NCBI RefSeq assembly: GCF_964275005.1 | Contig: NC_092698.1 | Span: 32,233,162 to 32,297,161, forward strand | DNA: 64,000 nucleotides | From: Diadema setosum | Lineage: Eukaryota; Echinodermata; Echinoidea; Diadematoida; Diadematidae | Reading direction: 5' to 3' | Shown here: positions 26,101-49,479 of the stretch, in pieces | Numbering within the stretch: position 1 is the stretch's first letter | How the letters are laid out: the number at the start of each line of letters is the position of its first letter | Program-made: the position numbers and the translations under genes | Notes under the pieces: generated by a model | Seen by the model: only the letters and a program-made list of their open reading frames with translations | Databases searched by the model: none | Told to the model about the DNA's origin: nothing

Positions 26101-29100
26101 ATGACCTCGATTTTCACAGAATACTGCAAAATTTTAGCAAAACATCTCTTGTCTATTGTGACAATTGGTGATTGTATGGCTTACACGTAGCGTCGAACCG
26201 AGAGTGCATAATTGAACAATGTTCAGGTCAAGAGTATGTATAAGTCTGCGAATATGAAGATTATGAGGGCTAGTTCATCCTTTACTTTTACATCATTTGG
26301 CTGGTCTAGGACGCAATAGCAGGACAATCGCCCGTGACTTTTTTTTCTTCAGGGTCAATCGGTATTTCAATGGGCATTCGCTTTCTTCAGCTATTGTTGC
26401 ACGAATCGCTTTGCGTCGAAAAACAAAACGCATTAGAAAATGATGTTAATACGTGTGCGTGTGAGGGGAGGATATTGGTTGCTTAGTTTGTGAAACATCC
26501 TGGGTTACCTGTGGACGCCTGTGGAGATAAATTCATGCAGAATCGTCTTTCGCTGATGAAAATTTCCTCGACTAATTGACCTCCCCACCCCCTCCCCCCC
26601 AAAATCCCATTAACTTCTTCGATCTATACCACCTTGTTTGGTAGGGCACGTACGCAATTTCTGACGAGCATGGATACAACGCCAGCCACGCTATTTGTCA
26701 CCGGCCAAGGGTCTAACGAGACTTATCCAGGGACTCGCGTCTTTGTCTTTGAGGATTACCCGCAGCGTATCATTATCGCCATCATAGCCGGGTTCGTGGT
26801 CCTCATTGGTGCACCCGGAAATGCCCTAGTCATTCTCGCAGTCGTGCTTTCCCGCCGCCTGCGATCGCCAACGTACTGGTTTGTCCTCAACCTCGCCTGC
26901 GCGGACTTCGTGACGACGCTGTGTCTTCCGTTCAACATGGTGTCCCTTGTGAGCAGGGACGGGTGGCCCCTTCCACATTGGGTCTGCGCCGCGGTCAGTG
27001 GTATCATCCTTTCATGCCTTGGATCCAGCATGATGACTCTAGCTCTCATCGCTTACAACCGTTGGTATCTGCTGTCGCAATCTACCGCCAAGTTCCAGAA
27101 GCTTTACACAAGGAGGAACATCATCATCATGATAGCGATTTCTTGGATGTATCCGTTTCTTCTCAGCAACATCCCGAGCATCGCCGGAATCGGCCGGCTT
27201 GGCTACTCAGAGAAGTACAAGACGTGCACACAGGACACTTCGAACCCACGCAACGCCGAAATCAACGGGCTGATAGCTGGTCTCGGTGTTGCTGCTCCTT
27301 TGGCTGTCGTGATTGTTGCTATTTACATCCGTATCTTTATTTTCGTAACAAGACATAACAAGAAAATGGAATCGGTGAAAAAGGGGGCTGCTAGTATTGG
27401 TGCCCAACGTTCAGGAGATGATCGACAGTCCCATTCAAATCCTATTTCAAGGGCAACAAGCACAATGACCCTTGATTCAATGCGTTACCAAGGTAACGAA
27501 TTAAAAGATATCCAAAGCCCGAGCATCACACAGGATAATAGACTACCTTCTATAATAGTTCAGCCCGAATCCGACGTTCTTGACACAACTACTTTAGAAC
27601 CTAACGATTCTGCAACAAGAGCCGGTGCTACTGCTGTTGCTGATCAGGGAAAGGAGGAAAAGTCCAGTATAGATGATAAGTGTGCACTGAAAGACAAACC
27701 AGCGTCATTTAACGAGACAGTGGTCGTCCCAGCCTCATCCCCTACCGAAAAATCTTTACAGGAAAAGACACCGCAGTCTACAAAAAGGAAGTTGCTTGCG
27801 TTGAATAAACAAGATGTTAAACTGACCAAGAAGATGGCTCTCATTGTGCTCGCATTCTTCCTCTGTTTCCTGCCAATCACCTTGGCAACGTTCATCAATA
27901 CCAGCGACCCATTCATCCCGTGGGCTTCCGTCATCACCACATTAAACAGTTGCCTCAACCCTCTCATCTATGCACGTACCATACCCGTTTTCAGGAGAGT
28001 CGTCAAGAGCATCATACTACGCCGTTTCACCGACATCCCGGAACCTATACCATGCATACAGCGCATGCGAGCAAAGTAGGCACTTGCCAATTTCGACCGA
28101 CTCCATGATCCAAACATTTAATACTCGTACATTATTGTCAGCTGCAAGCTAAAAGAAGAAAGAGTTTGCTTTGGAGCACTTTCTGGGCTGAAACGCGTAA
28201 AGTGATGAACCAAAGTCATATGTTTTCCAGACTAGGGTTAATGTAACAAAGGATGGCTCAAAAGTTTTACTTAAATTTATAGCATTTGTACCAAATACAA
28301 GAATAGCACGGGAACGTTAACTACCCTTCCTATCCAGGAAGTTATATTGTAACGATAGCACCTGAACCTGTAAATGTGTCCCTCTTTGTTTCTGGAAAAC
28401 TTAACAAATTGAGGATGTTAGATAGAGTGAAAGGGGAAAGCAAAGATTCTTTTTCGTATCGCTGTAGTCTACACAAAAAAATACCCATTTGTGGTAAGCT
28501 GTAAAGTGGTCCATCGTGCCATATATTCTAAATCATTGCCTTTGACTAGGAAATATAATAGAATTGCAAGTAAATGAGTTGACTATAGAAGCAACATACA
28601 ACGCAGGTTGATTTAGAATGCATGCAGACTCTCAACTGTGTAACATTGTCTGTGAGTGCATGGAAGCAGAGCTTACCTCGAGGTTTTTGAACGCATTAGT
28701 AAATGGTTTGTGCAGCAAGTCGAATATTTCTTTGCTGTGATTAAAACTGAGTGCAGCTGTGCAGGCGATAGAGCGAGCCGATTCCTGTGCGTTGGCAACG
28801 ATGTTCGCAACTGGACCTATAAACAAACAAATAAACAAATAAACAAACAAACAAACAAAGTGACAAACAATAATCATACTATCAGCGATAGAGAATTTAT
28901 CCGAAAATAAATTATGTTTCACTCTCTGTTTGCAAAATTCACTCATGCTTGGAGAGTGTGTTCTCTGATAGATTCATCATTGTCCAATAAAAATTATATA
29001 TGAGAATTTCCTTTGTTACTTTTTTTAATATCATCGATGTATTCGGCATGAGTAACAGAAGTGATTTTTCTCTTTCATCGTGATCCCAATCAGGTCATAT

Positions 29101-31157
29101 AAAGAAGAATTGATATTCATGTAATGTCAAACCAGGACGAAAACCTCCATTTGATGCATTTCTAAGACAATGGAAATAATATGTAATTATATGTCCTTCG
29201 TCGTCAGACTCGAAAGGGGCAGAATATAAGACATTTATTTTGCAGAAGGGGAATGAACGTGCGAGTAGCTTCTATGTTATGTTCTATGTGACATATCATC
29301 GAAGTTACTAAATGTAACAACGGGATATAAATTCCCACATGTCACCCATTTTCGTCGAAATTCATGTTATAGTTATAAACATTGTCAGCAATGTTGAAAA
29401 TGTTCCTATTATTATCGTATCATTATAGGTCATTATTATTTCATACCAAGATCATAAGGATATCCACCAACTCATTCATGTTCGATAATATAGTCCCGTT
29501 TAATAATGTTAATTACCATTATAACTATAACGCCTGTGACCATTATCAGGCCTATCATTCTATCGCCATGATTTAAAACTCAATTAGTGTCAGTAGTACT
29601 GTTCGTGTTAGGACTATTATATACCCGCCATAAGATAGACAATTGCCAGTGAGCTGAAGATCCCGCGGCCGTTTTTGCCGAAAAAGTGCGGTAGGACCAG
29701 GCACAAGATGCATCGGATCTGGACCGACACGCCGAAACCTAGAGCCATGAATACTGTGATGGTGCCACCGAGTACTGATCTCTCGAACCAAGGGTAGGGC
29801 AGCTTGTCAATCACACTGTAGTGAAGACCTGGGCAGACAAATGAAATCATAATGTAATTAAAAAAAAAAACCAACTAATTTTAGATTTATGTTCTAATAT
29901 ATTTTTCCCCTAGCACAGCAAAGCGCAGCACAAGAAACAAACAAACAAAACTGCGAAATCATGAACTTCGATAACTAATTTTCCTTGTTCGACATCCTTA
30001 GTTAATGTTGCTGTCTTGAAGTCGATTTAGCTTATATTGATTGATAAAACAATGCATCAACAATCCATCTATAGGCCCCTACTCCGATACCTTTTTCTTG
30101 TTATCTCTTTGCAATTTTTCTCTCTGTTACGTCTACTTTGTGTCCGTACTCGCAAATCACTTGTTTGTATATTAATGTACAAAATGATGCATCTGTCTGA
30201 AGTCGTGCTGTTGGAAGGGGACGAAATACCCCAGGACAACGAAACATACCAATGTAAAGTTTAGAGGAGTCGAATGCTGCAATATTAGAATTGTATGGTT
30301 TAACTGACAATGTCAAGAGTATTGTTTATCACGGCCTCTCACGTAATAGCTCAGAAACCAGCTGACATGGTCACATGACGTCTTTTGTGCAGCAGCAATA
30401 ATCTGAAATGTCTTTTTTCACAAGACCTCCTAATCAAATACGCTGAACTATTGTTTTGACTTTCTCTGTCTGAGAAAATATGTCACACCTTCTTCTTCAA
30501 TACTGATTTCATCATTGGAATAATTTTAGTCAGTAATTTGTGTTCAGTACGTTACTGATTTTTTAATGTGCAATCAAAAGACATGATTGTATACATTTGT
30601 ATATATTCTTATTATTTTGTTGTACCTATATCAAAGAATTTGTTATTCCTTTGAGAAATATGGAATTATGGAAAGAAATTGAGCTGAACTGAACATCATC
30701 AGAGACATTATCATCCTAACAACAGTCTCGCAAAAACAAATGCATCCTTTGTGGACATCGGGCTATGTTACAAGTACATGTACAAAGTACGAATCAGGTG
30801 TAGGAGATACTCACTCGGGGAGAGTCGTAAACGCAATGATGCAGATATACCCTATACCTACAGAGTAGCTTTATTTTGAGTATAAATGCTGTGAGAAATC
30901 TAATAGATCCAAGAAAGTTGTAATGTATCATTAAATTCCCCAATCTCAAACCGTATTTATGACTTTGCATAAGTTTGTCTAAACGGTTATTTGATTTTTC
31001 ACACATCCTCTAACAGGCCAATAAAGTAGATTTTGTTTGCATAAAAAGATAATTTTTAATGCGCAAATGTAATTTTGTGCTTTTGTGTGCATGTGTGTGT
31101 GTGTGCGTGCGTGTGTGTATGTGTTTATTATGATAGTGTATGAGCGGGATGGGCATG

Positions 31158-31199
<42 letters not shown>

Positions 31200-32874
31200 A
31201 TAGCATTATAGCAAAGTCTGTTCCAGCAATAATCATTAAATTGTTGTCCGGCTGTTTTCCCCCCATGCATAACACGGACATCATGGAAAATGATCCACCT
31301 TGATAAGAAACCTTCATCATTCTCTATATTTTTTTTTTTTTTAGTTTTACTTCTGGATGCAAAATTCTCATCTGGATTCCATAGAGATGCGTCATCTTAC
31401 CTGCACCCAGTCCCGCGCCAAAGATGGTCCCGAAGAGGAACTTGAGTATGATACACTCATTATGCTTGCTGTAGAGGCAGCGGTGGATGCATGGACAACA
31501 CATGCGGAGTAATCGCCCTGGAAAGCATGGGTGAAATGGATTTATAAGAGTTCCGATTTCCATTTTGTCACTGTAATTTTGCCAACTATTTTCTATTAAA
31601 TTCCAATAAATTGTGCATTTCTACCATCGTAAGCAATTTCATTACGCAGTTTCGTAGTCAATTCTCTTCACTGCCGTCATCTACGTTGTCGCCATCCTCC
31701 TCCTCCTCCTCCTCCTTCATCATGACCATCATCATGGCAGCTGTAGCAGACTACTCTCCTCTCATCAGGCGTGGTATACAGATAACACAAAGTTTCGCTC
31801 CCACAGAAGTAAGGCGCAAAAGCCAATTCAGACTGTGTTTAAATATTCATTACACTTTGTAGTTCCTATAATCTCACCTCTGCATCTTGAGCATCCTATT
31901 AATAACGATGATAATGCTGATGATGACAGTATTAATGGTAATAATGTGGCATAGAGAACTTACTGAGCGTTGCCAAGTCGTTTAGAGTGGTTTGTACTCA
32001 CATTACACATGGAACGATAGCAACATTTTGGGTAAAATATATTGTTCAAGACCGTTCTGGACGCCCGTTCGTTAGTATTGTACGTTCGTTTTGTCCGTAA
32101 TTAATACTGAAGACCGGCAAACACTCGCTATAACCATCATCCTCTTCCTCCTCCTCCTCCTCATCATCATCACAATCACCATATCATCATCACCATATCA
32201 TCATCACCACCACCACCACCATCATAATCATCATCATCATCATCATCATCATTGTTATACCTGTAATGTTATGTCAATAGTCTGATAGTTTTCTGTTCCA
32301 ATATGCACCCGTGTAGAGCGGGAGCGTTTTAACTGTTTCCTTCTAGACAAGATATCACGCTTAGAGAACAAAAACACCTCGCTGTGTTGGTTGGGTTAGT
32401 TATGAGTAACTCACAACTTACCTGGAGCACACCGCCGACATATCTTTTCCAAGCACTTCATGACTGCCTGAATTACAGCTGTATTTATGAAGTGTTGATG
32501 TGCACGAAATTGCCAGAAAAAAAGTGCGAATTACCCAAACACTTGTATTCAGATTGTAGTGTAAACAGTAGACACGTGGCTCAGCGTTGCCCGAGTGACT
32601 GCGCATTTTAGCGTGCGCGCAAGGAATGAAAAGAAAAGGGCGTAATGTTGGCAACGGACATACCAAAGAGCTAATATGCGCAAGAAACGGAAATGATGAC
32701 GTCACAATAGAAATGTGCCATTGACAAATGAAGTGGAGATAGCGTGATTGCAGTCAAAGAGATTTTCTCACCACCACTCATACTAGTGCAGCCACGATCT
32801 GGCATGCTCTGATCTTGCGATACATCCGGCGTAATTACCCCTTGGGTAATCTTTCGCACTTTCGCCATTACCAA
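4021..32874 (-). CDS. DCST1: DCST1-like DC-STAMP domain membrane protein with C-terminal RING (16 exons)
   Basis: Multi-pass membrane protein of the DCST1/DCST2, sneaky and SPE-42/SPE-49 family, sperm proteins needed for fertilisation; human DCST1 has also been reported as a RING E3 ligase. Coding exons, 5' to 3': 32772-32874, 32422-32478, 31401-31517, 29625-29828, 28677-28816, 23867-24023, 23282-23425, 22578-22699, 21743-21897, 20817-20916, 20270-20365, 19676-19802, 19030-19146, 18272-18414, 17554-17667, 4021-4227. They sum to 2103 nt, 700 residues plus stop; human DCST1 is about 706. Every intron is GT-AG and all phases agree. About six membrane segments are visible (near residues 76-93, 110-127, 150-166, 380-400, 473-493, 560-580), with a Cys-rich outer region at 255-360 and the DC-STAMP domain at roughly 390-600. 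Family signatures include IRFDNVYMTSYF, RRTLLPLRKSEE and YPKREKKRILFLYN. Assignment to DCST1 rather than DCST2 is from memory of the human proteins. A GPCR gene and the eleven-copy array lie in its introns. Confidence 0.92.
4593..4733 (+). ncRNA. Structured repeat core, copy A
   Basis: Hairpin domain 1: TTTCT/AGAAA (4605-4609 with 4643-4647) closing CCCTGTC/GACAGGG (4616-4622 with 4631-4637). Domain 2 has AAATCTTT/AAAGATTT around loop AGTAAAAGGCG. The C-to-T and G-to-A pair relative to copy C keeps the stem. Whether it is transcribed is unknown; the ncRNA type is a hypothesis. Confidence 0.5.
5529..5660 (+). ncRNA. Structured repeat core, copy B (degenerate)
   Basis: Recognisable from TTTCTTTAC through CCCTGC and the AGTAAAAGGCGA loop, but the 3' arm of hairpin 2 has decayed. 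It is the counterpart of copy G in the second block. Confidence 0.4.
6031..6172 (+). ncRNA. Structured repeat core, copy C
   Basis: Best-formed example. TTTCT/AGAAA; ACATGGTTCATGT mini-hairpin; CCCTGCC-AAAA-GGCAGGG (6059-6065 with 6070-6076); hairpin 2 CCTGCA/TGCAGG (6111-6116 with 6155-6160) enclosing AAATCTTT/AAAGATTT (6120-6127 with 6139-6146). Confidence 0.5.
7241..7382 (+). ncRNA. Structured repeat core, copy D
   Basis: TTTCTTTAC/GTAAGAAA closing stem and GCCCTG/CAGGGC (7268-7273 with 7281-7286); hairpin 2 is intact. The first domain differs from copy C on both strands of the stem together. Confidence 0.5.
7814..8127. mobile_element. Small DNA element with GCCCCAGTCACA ends
   Basis: Ends GCCCCAGTCACA and TGTGACTGGGGC are perfect 12-bp inverted repeats; short TAAT sequences flank it. 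The paralogous spacers near 6640 and 14015 lack it, so it inserted after unit duplication. Inside are several copies of a CCGTGTAG(A/C)T-type short repeat. It has no transposase, so it is a MITE. Confidence 0.75.
8727..8871 (+). ncRNA. Structured repeat core, copy E
   Basis: Closing stem TTTCTTTAC/GTAAGAAA, then GCCCTG...CAGGGC; hairpin 2 intact. Nearly identical to copy I, its block-2 counterpart. Confidence 0.5.
9861..10003 (+). ncRNA. Structured repeat core, copy F
   Basis: Closing stem TTTCTTT/AAAGAAA and GCCTACC/GGCAGGC with one mismatch; hairpin 2 intact. Its core matches copy J, while the sequence after it matches copy A and begins the second block. Confidence 0.5.
10620..11848. mobile_element. 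TTAA-flanked foldback DNA element, 1.23 kb, nested
   Basis: Perfect 16-bp terminal inverted repeats AGTATGGTGAACGAGA / TCTCGTTCACCATACT, flanked by TTAA at 10616-10619 and 11849-11852. The empty site survives in unit A near 4999-5012 (ACATGCTTAACTAT). Internal inverted segments (TGACGTCACGAAATG with CATTTCGTGACGTCA; TTTGGGGCATAC with GTATGCCCCAAA) suggest a foldback. No transposase is encoded. piggyBac-type enzymes use TTAA, but the ends are not a canonical piggyBac terminus. Confidence 0.85.
11143..11507. mobile_element. TTAA MITE, family 1 (TTAAAGGT...), copy 1
   Basis: 365 bp between TTAA sites at 11139-11142 and 11508-11511, ending AGG...CCT. Closely related to 60616-60985 along its whole length. 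It sits inside the 10620-11848 element. Confidence 0.8.
12449..12595 (+). ncRNA. Structured repeat core, copy G (degenerate)
   Basis: Retains ATGGTTCATGTAACCCTGCC and AAATCTTTAGTAAAAG, but hairpin 2 is disrupted by a short internal duplication. Counterpart of copy B. Confidence 0.4.
12684..13397. mobile_element. GC-rich inserted element with internal 145-bp tandem duplication
   Basis: A sharply GC-rich island in AT-rich DNA, with CGGCCGCGGCTCGGCCGCGG-type palindromes at both ends (12684-12765 and 13220-13397) and ends reading AAACGGACAAAAT and ...GTAAACGGGGTC. A 145-bp segment is repeated in tandem (12761-12905 and 12906-about 13050). The paralogous interval between copies B and C lacks it. 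Confidence 0.6.
13421..13562 (+). ncRNA. Structured repeat core, copy H
   Basis: CCCTGCC-AAAA-GGCAGGG and complete hairpin 2, close to copy C, its block-1 counterpart. Downstream it carries a perfect octamer ATGCAAAT where other copies have ATTCAAAT. Confidence 0.5.
14804..14948 (+). ncRNA. Structured repeat core, copy I
   Basis: GCCCTGGC/GCCAGGGC is an 8-bp perfect stem here, one pair better than in copy E; closing stem TTTCTTTAC/GTAAGAAA; hairpin 2 intact. Confidence 0.5.
16157..16297 (+). ncRNA. Structured repeat core, copy J
   Basis: GCCTACC...GGCAGGC and TTTCTTT/AAAGAAA as in copy F; hairpin 2 intact. It ends the second block and is followed by a long TG microsatellite. Confidence 0.5.
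16471..16536. repeat. (TG)n microsatellite
   Basis: Nearly uninterrupted TG run between array copies J and K. Confidence 0.95.
17229..17370 (+). ncRNA. Structured repeat core, copy K (most diverged)
   Basis: CCTG/CAGG remains in domain 1. In hairpin 2 the outer stem is CTCTGCA/TGCAGGAG and the inner stem AATCTT/AAGATT, with several changes on both arms. It lies about 180 bp from exon 15 and lacks the downstream conserved block of other units. Confidence 0.42.
17554..17667 (-). CDS. DCST1: DCST1-like exon 15, end of DC-STAMP domain
   Basis: Acceptor CCGTCAG, donor GTAAGT, phase 0 in and out. Encodes REKKRILFLYNEHLKRRTGF and a basic cytoplasmic helix ending RRAVKEGNLL. It sits just beyond the last array copy; the donor opens the 13.3-kb final intron. 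Confidence 0.95.
18272..18414 (-). CDS. DCST1: DCST1-like exon 14, last membrane helix
   Basis: Acceptor TTTCACAG, donor GTTTGT, phase 1 in and phase 0 out. Encodes CLPRPNKVKG, the last membrane helix and GLRIRRVICSFFYPK, where the conserved tail motif begins. Confidence 0.94.
19030..19146 (-). CDS. DCST1: DCST1-like exon 13
   Basis: Acceptor AATTTTCAG, donor GTGAGT, phase 1 to phase 1. Encodes IHGEGAVAQVFRKVFLTF, equivalent to the VGGDSMLARLLRKTIGAL stretch, an outer loop before the last helix. Confidence 0.9.
19290..19401. repeat. (GATAT)n pentanucleotide microsatellite
   Basis: About 20 near-perfect units of ATGAT/GATAT in the intron before DCST1-like exon 13. Confidence 0.9.
19676..19802 (-). 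CDS. DCST1: DCST1-like exon 12, fifth membrane helix
   Basis: Acceptor AATCAAG, donor GTACGT, phase 0 in and phase 1 out. Encodes LMPQILVTLFLITFDHLFY, a membrane segment, then LDLIQRHSRVDFKFAG, the counterpart of IFDTIRHHSFLQYSF. Confidence 0.92.
20270..20365 (-). CDS. DCST1: DCST1-like exon 11, DC-STAMP core
   Basis: Acceptor TCACAG, donor GTAAGA, phase 0 in and out. Encodes GRRTLLPLRKSEEMELVEPF, which follows the previous exon exactly as in other family members. Confidence 0.95.
20817..20916 (-). CDS. DCST1: DCST1-like exon 10, DC-STAMP core
   Basis: Acceptor TGGCCAG, donor GTGAGT, phase 2 in and phase 0 out. Contains the most diagnostic motif of the family, EIRFDNVYMTSYFMKIERRR. Confidence 0.96.
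21743..21897 (-). CDS. DCST1: DCST1-like exon 9, start of DC-STAMP domain
   Basis: Acceptor CCCCCAG, donor GTAAAC, phase 0 in and phase 2 out. Encodes an amphipathic helix (VKQMLSLVERVSVQELQ) followed by membrane helix LILGVTRMVLSVTFIFVF. Confidence 0.92.
22578..22699 (-). CDS. DCST1: DCST1-like exon 8
   Basis: Acceptor GGTTGCAG, donor GTAGAT, phase 1 in and phase 0 out. Encodes the outer-loop segment ALDFLCDSSPVKTDG through LKWQ, the counterpart of the EVWCRNRIPVEG block. Confidence 0.88.
23136..23232. repeat. (ATC)n/(GTC)n trinucleotide repeat
   Basis: Imperfect ATC repeats next to DCST1-like exon 7. A similar tract lies at 24169-24213 and another at 32150-32251, all in introns of the same gene. 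Confidence 0.9.
23282..23425 (-). CDS. DCST1: DCST1-like exon 7, Cys-rich outer region
   Basis: Acceptor TCCTTCAG, donor GTGAGT, phase 1 to phase 1. Encodes conserved cysteines of the outer loop, including KHVLCLPLKLTILCH, which aligns with the LLTHLLCLPMKFKF block of human DCST1. Confidence 0.93.
23867..24023 (-). CDS. DCST1: DCST1-like exon 6
   Basis: Acceptor TCTCGCAG, donor GTAAGC, phase 0 in and phase 1 out. Encodes a charged, probably helical stretch of the large outer loop (NGEIELISKRVEQQFNGFQ) ending in KMEFKCE. Confidence 0.88.
25293..25412. repeat. Local ~69-bp tandem repeat with inverted segment
   Basis: TGACTGGTGGGGAACATATC occurs at 25293 and 25362, each followed by a GGGGAACGTATCCTAGCCAA stretch; between them GTCCCCACCAGTCA is the inverted form. 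It lies in the same intron as the GPCR gene. Confidence 0.7.
26670..28079 (+). CDS. Rhodopsin-class GPCR, single exon, orphan
   Basis: A complete 469-residue class A receptor in one exon. The ATG at 26670 (MDTTPATLFV) is chosen over an upstream in-frame non-ATG extension; an N-glycosylation site NET follows at residue 16. Seven membrane segments are clear. TM1 carries the conserved N51 (GAPGNALV) and TM2 has LACADF. Cys106 at the top of TM3 and Cys186 in the second outer loop can form the usual disulphide. The DRY position reads NRW (130-132) and TM7 has NPLIY (430-434). TM6 reads FFLCFLP without the Trp of CWxP. The third cytoplasmic loop is long (about 229-386), Ser/Thr-rich and charged. 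The pattern recalls melatonin-receptor-like, moody and GPR84-like invertebrate receptors; the ligand is unknown. It lies inside an intron of the DCST1-like gene, on the opposite strand. Confidence 0.95.
   Translation: MDTTPATLFVTGQGSNETYPGTRVFVFEDYPQRIIIAIIAGFVVLIGAPGNALVILAVVLSRRLRSPTYWFVLNLACADFVTTLCLPFNMVSLVSRDGWPLPHWVCAAVSGIILSCLGSSMMTLALIAYNRWYLLSQSTAKFQKLYTRRNIIIMIAISWMYPFLLSNIPSIAGIGRLGYSEKYKTCTQDTSNPRNAEINGLIAGLGVAAPLAVVIVAIYIRIFIFVTRHNKKMESVKKGAASIGAQRSGDDRQSHSNPISRATSTMTLDSMRYQGNELKDIQSPSITQDNRLPSIIVQPESDVLDTTTLEPNDSATRAGATAVADQGKEEKSSIDDKCALKDKPASFNETVVVPASSPTEKSLQEKTPQSTKRKLLALNKQDVKLTKKMALIVLAFFLCFLPITLATFINTSDPFIPWASVITTLNSCLNPLIYARTIPVFRRVVKSIILRRFTDIPEPIPCIQRMRAK
28677..28816 (-). 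CDS. DCST1: DCST1-like exon 5
   Basis: Acceptor TTTATAG, donor GTAAGC, phase 1 in and phase 0 out. Encodes GPVANIVANAQESARSIACT, the family block after the third helix, and leads through AFKNLE into exon 6 without an alignment gap. The following intron contains the plus-strand GPCR gene. Confidence 0.92.
29625..29828 (-). CDS. DCST1: DCST1-like exon 4, second membrane helix
   Basis: Acceptor CTGCCCAG, donor GTATAT, phase 1 in and out. Encodes the conserved stretch VQIRCILCLVLPHFFGKNGR and the start of a third helix, aligning with the human DCST1 sequence around its QIRC and GKEGR motifs as I remember it. Confidence 0.92.
31088..31196. repeat. (TG)n microsatellite, interrupted
   Basis: Two TG tracts separated by about 35 bp of unique sequence, in a DCST1-like intron. 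Confidence 0.9.
31401..31517 (-). CDS. DCST1: DCST1-like exon 3, first membrane helix
   Basis: Begins after TTTCCAG and ends at GTAAGA, phase 1 to phase 1. Encodes a Cys-rich cytoplasmic stretch (RMCCPCIHRC) and the Gly-rich first helix IILKFLFGTIFGAGLGAG typical of the family. Confidence 0.9.
32422..32478 (-). CDS. DCST1: DCST1-like exon 2
   Basis: Encodes VIQAVMKCLEKICRRCAP, a basic, Cys-containing segment before the first membrane helix. The donor is GTAAGT and the exon ends in phase 1, matching the next exon. The acceptor is weak in pyrimidines; another AG at 32468 is possible if translation starts at 32461. Confidence 0.7.
32772..32874 (-). CDS. DCST1: DCST1-like exon 1 (N-terminus, tentative start)
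   Basis: ATG at 32874 opens MVMAKVRKITQGV and the exon ends at a GTGAGA donor in phase 1. Joined to an ACAG acceptor at 32478 it continues in frame into the next exon as ...TSMSGAVIQAVMKC. The fit to the usual family length favours this start. The alternative is an internal ATG at 32461, with this segment as 5' UTR. Confidence 0.6.
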
Positions 32875-33463
32875 AGTGAAATCGTTTTATCACAGCAATG
32901 TTTCACATTTTTCCTATGCATATGTCTCCGTTTCTAAGAGTAAAATTCAAGTTTCTGCAGGTATATATGAAAAGACCTACTATGTTTTGCCCTCGATGAT
33001 AATGCCATAACGTGTTCTTCTTCTTCTTCTTCTTCTTCTGATTAAGTCTGCCTCCTTCAACAGGCTGAAGATTCTTGAAGAGTGTGCTGTTTACATTACA
33101 ATACAAATTATTTACAGATATTTACAGGCACATAGAAAATTTGAAGAAAATATATAGCCACTGTGATCAACCGTTGGTCGGTTTCGGAATGATCCCACAG
33201 ATGGCGCTGCAACAATTTCTGACGACAGGGAATTCCAGTTCCTTACAGTTCTTTAAAAGAAAGAATGGCGGTGCGATTCAGTTCTTGAGTATGGTACCTG
33301 ACAGGAATGTGGTTGCGAGGCTCACGTCATCTGTGTAAATTGCCTAAAAATGGGGTAACTGCAAACCGTACCTCGATAAAGTATTAGCCTGTTGGTATGC
33401 TCGAATGATAATGAAATCATAATGATGACGCAAATATGAAGTATGAATGATAGTAATCAACAC

Positions 33464-33469
33464 TTTATT
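33464..33469 (-). terminator. Poly(A) signal AATAAA, MAM/IgGFc gene
   Basis: Minus-strand AATAAA about 760 nt beyond the stop at 34230, with no other strong signal seen in between. It implies a 3' UTR of roughly 0.8 kb. Confidence 0.5.
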
Positions 33470-34229
33470 CAGTCAGAAAAGAAATTATCATACAGTACAT
33501 GTTTTATCACTACGAAACAGTATATCAGTAATATACATTTGGTTATTATTTCTTTCTTTCCCTTTTAATAAACGTGTTTTCATAATGGAGTATTGTTTTT
33601 ACTTGATCATTCAAATCCCCTTCTTAAGAGATGAGAAATCAAACATATCGAATCATTTAATAGTCATGGATAGTGGGCTGTAGTAAAGAAAGGTAAAAAC
33701 AAAAAATATGAACGGAAAGGGCAAAACTACCGTCAGAAGGCACATACGAGACATGCAGTAATGATCCATGCTTTTGAATTATACAATCACCATCGTGATC
33801 ATTGACCTTCCATGCCATGCTTTAAAATTCTCGGGAGAACTTAAAAAGTCTGTTATGAAAGCATAGAGTGTGGTGATCAACTCAAAACAGCTCTATATAG
33901 GCCTACATTAAATAAAAAGACAACTGTACTGAAGTACATACAGTTTTATATACTTGAGGTCGAATTTCTGTCATCGGTGTATTTCTAAAAATACATAGCG
34001 GCTCAGATTGCATTTATCAACTTCATCGATTAAAAGATCATAGTGTGTTGTTAAAGTCATTTGAAACAGTTTCTTTCTAGAATTATGACACAAAATTGGA
34101 GACAAGAGTTTTATGACAGGGCATTCTAACATCCGTGAGAGAGAATTATTCGTTTAACAAGCTTGACTTTTTCTGGTTCCGCGGTTTAAAGACATCAAGA
34201 CAGGGGTTTCTGGGTGATGGAATCTTAAT

Positions 34230-48812
<14,583 letters not shown>

Positions 48813-49350
48813 GTTGAAGTCACAGGTGGAGAAATAGCTGGACCTTCACTTTCTGACCAACCTGCTGACGTTGAGTGACGTTTGATGAGACAGAGAGATG
48901 TGTAGCTGAATGCAAGGAGAATTCACCTGTGCTCCAAGATCTGTACTCGAGAAGTGACAGAAGTCATCCTCAGCGGTGACAACCGACCAATTAAAGCCAC
49001 ATACTCCTTGAGATGACTTTATGGAGACGTGAAGTATAGGCACGCATTCTCAGGCAGAGCAAATATGATCAAAAGTATAAGTAAACTCCTTGTTCTACAA
49101 TGGGCGTTTCTTCAAACGTCTTCAAGAGGGGCGAGGTTTCTACTTACGGGCAGATTTTTGAAAACAGTAAAGTCCAACTTGAAAGATGAAAATGAAACAA
49201 AACAAAAATGTCTACACTTATATCTTGTACCATAAAAATAGTTTGCATATACATGTACTAGAATCTATCAAATCGCACCGGGATATTGTTTCTATATCTC
49301 TCACTTTCCCTCCCTTCCTCTCTCCCTCTGTCAATAAGAATATCAATCCA

Positions 49351-49391
49351 TACACACACACACACACACACACACTCACACACACACACAA

Positions 49392-49441
<50 letters not shown>

Positions 49442-49479
49442 TACAAATATAGATTAATGTACAAGTACTAGTAGTTGAT

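Noticed and set aside
26634-26669. Upstream 12-codon extension of the GPCR
   Set aside because: It begins at TTG, not ATG; the ATG at 26670 is the first in-frame ATG and gives a normal receptor N-terminus.
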